DNA of 6,104 bases. Origin: an uncultured Prevotella sp. GTDB taxonomy: Bacteria > Bacteroidota > Bacteroidia > Bacteroidales > Bacteroidaceae. The notes under the pieces were generated by a model, which was given only the letters and a program-made list of their open reading frames with translations, ran no database searches and was not told the origin of the DNA. Below are positions 5,960 through 6,104 of the stretch, in pieces. The number at the start of each line of letters is the position of its first letter. The first letter of the stretch is position 1. The stretch spans positions 1-6,104 of the forward strand of contig UQQN01000124.1 in NCBI GenBank assembly GCA_900543155.1, given 5' to 3'. The position numbers and the translations under genes were made by a program.

Positions 5960-6104
5960 GCAATAGTGCCTTGCTTGAATTGCCGTGGTGTCGCCGATAA
6001 TGCACAATGAACGCTCATGTCTGGTTATATGTTACGCCATGACCAAATGGGTAGGGTGTTCAAAATCCGCCAAATTTTTCCACGCCATTTTATGTCAAAT
6101 AAAT
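5960..6104. other. Unassigned sequence after the operon
   Basis: I see no gene, RNA or clear promoter here. ACGCCAT occurs twice, 48 bp apart (6034-6040, 6082-6088). The only small frames are an 11-codon plus-strand frame from 6008 and an 18-codon minus-strand frame (6088 back to 6032). Neither has family features, and both are best treated as chance. Confidence 0.5.

Noticed and set aside
6032..6088. An 18-codon minus-strand ORF
   Set aside because: Too short, with no recognisable features and no convincing promoter; only a one-mismatch -7 element lies nearby.

Overview
The window looks like chromosomal DNA from a Bacteroidales bacterium, probably a Prevotella-like member of Prevotellaceae, although the genus cannot be fixed from sequence alone. 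Three things point there. Upstream regions carry the Bacteroidetes-type promoter (TTTG, about 19-20 bases, TAnnTTTG). No start codon has a Shine-Dalgarno sequence; the leaders are A/T-rich. The proteins have the forms common in this group: a cysteinyl-tRNA synthetase with KMGKS in place of KMSKS, and a five-helix cytochrome b starting MWLTNSS.

Layout. Positions 1-460 hold no supportable gene but contain a cluster of AGTGAC motifs with an A/T-rich hairpin (98-220) and a 22-bp tandem repeat (286-366). An intrinsic terminator (461-507) ends cysS, which lies on the minus strand (523-2010). A 235-bp divergent region (2011-2245) holds a minus-strand promoter for cysS, a plus-strand promoter for the next operon, and a leader of about 110 nt with two hairpins. 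The three genes frdC-frdA-frdB (2246-5805) follow on the plus strand. A hairpin overlaps the frdB stop codon, and a strong terminator lies at 5921-5959. The last 145 bases show nothing I can assign.

Function. FrdC, FrdA and FrdB together make a membrane-bound, dihaem quinol:fumarate reductase / succinate dehydrogenase of the Wolinella/Bacillus type. FrdC anchors the complex and handles menaquinol, FrdB carries electrons through three iron-sulfur clusters, and FrdA interconverts fumarate and succinate at a covalently bound FAD. In anaerobic Bacteroidales this complex is the terminal step of succinate-producing fermentation. cysS is an unrelated housekeeping gene that shares only the intergenic region.

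The genes are ordinary for the group and I found no undescribed multi-gene system. The observations most worth a second look are non-coding: the alternating 11-bp/22-bp repeat with a possible promoter firing into it, the AGTGAC cluster, and the structured frdC leader.
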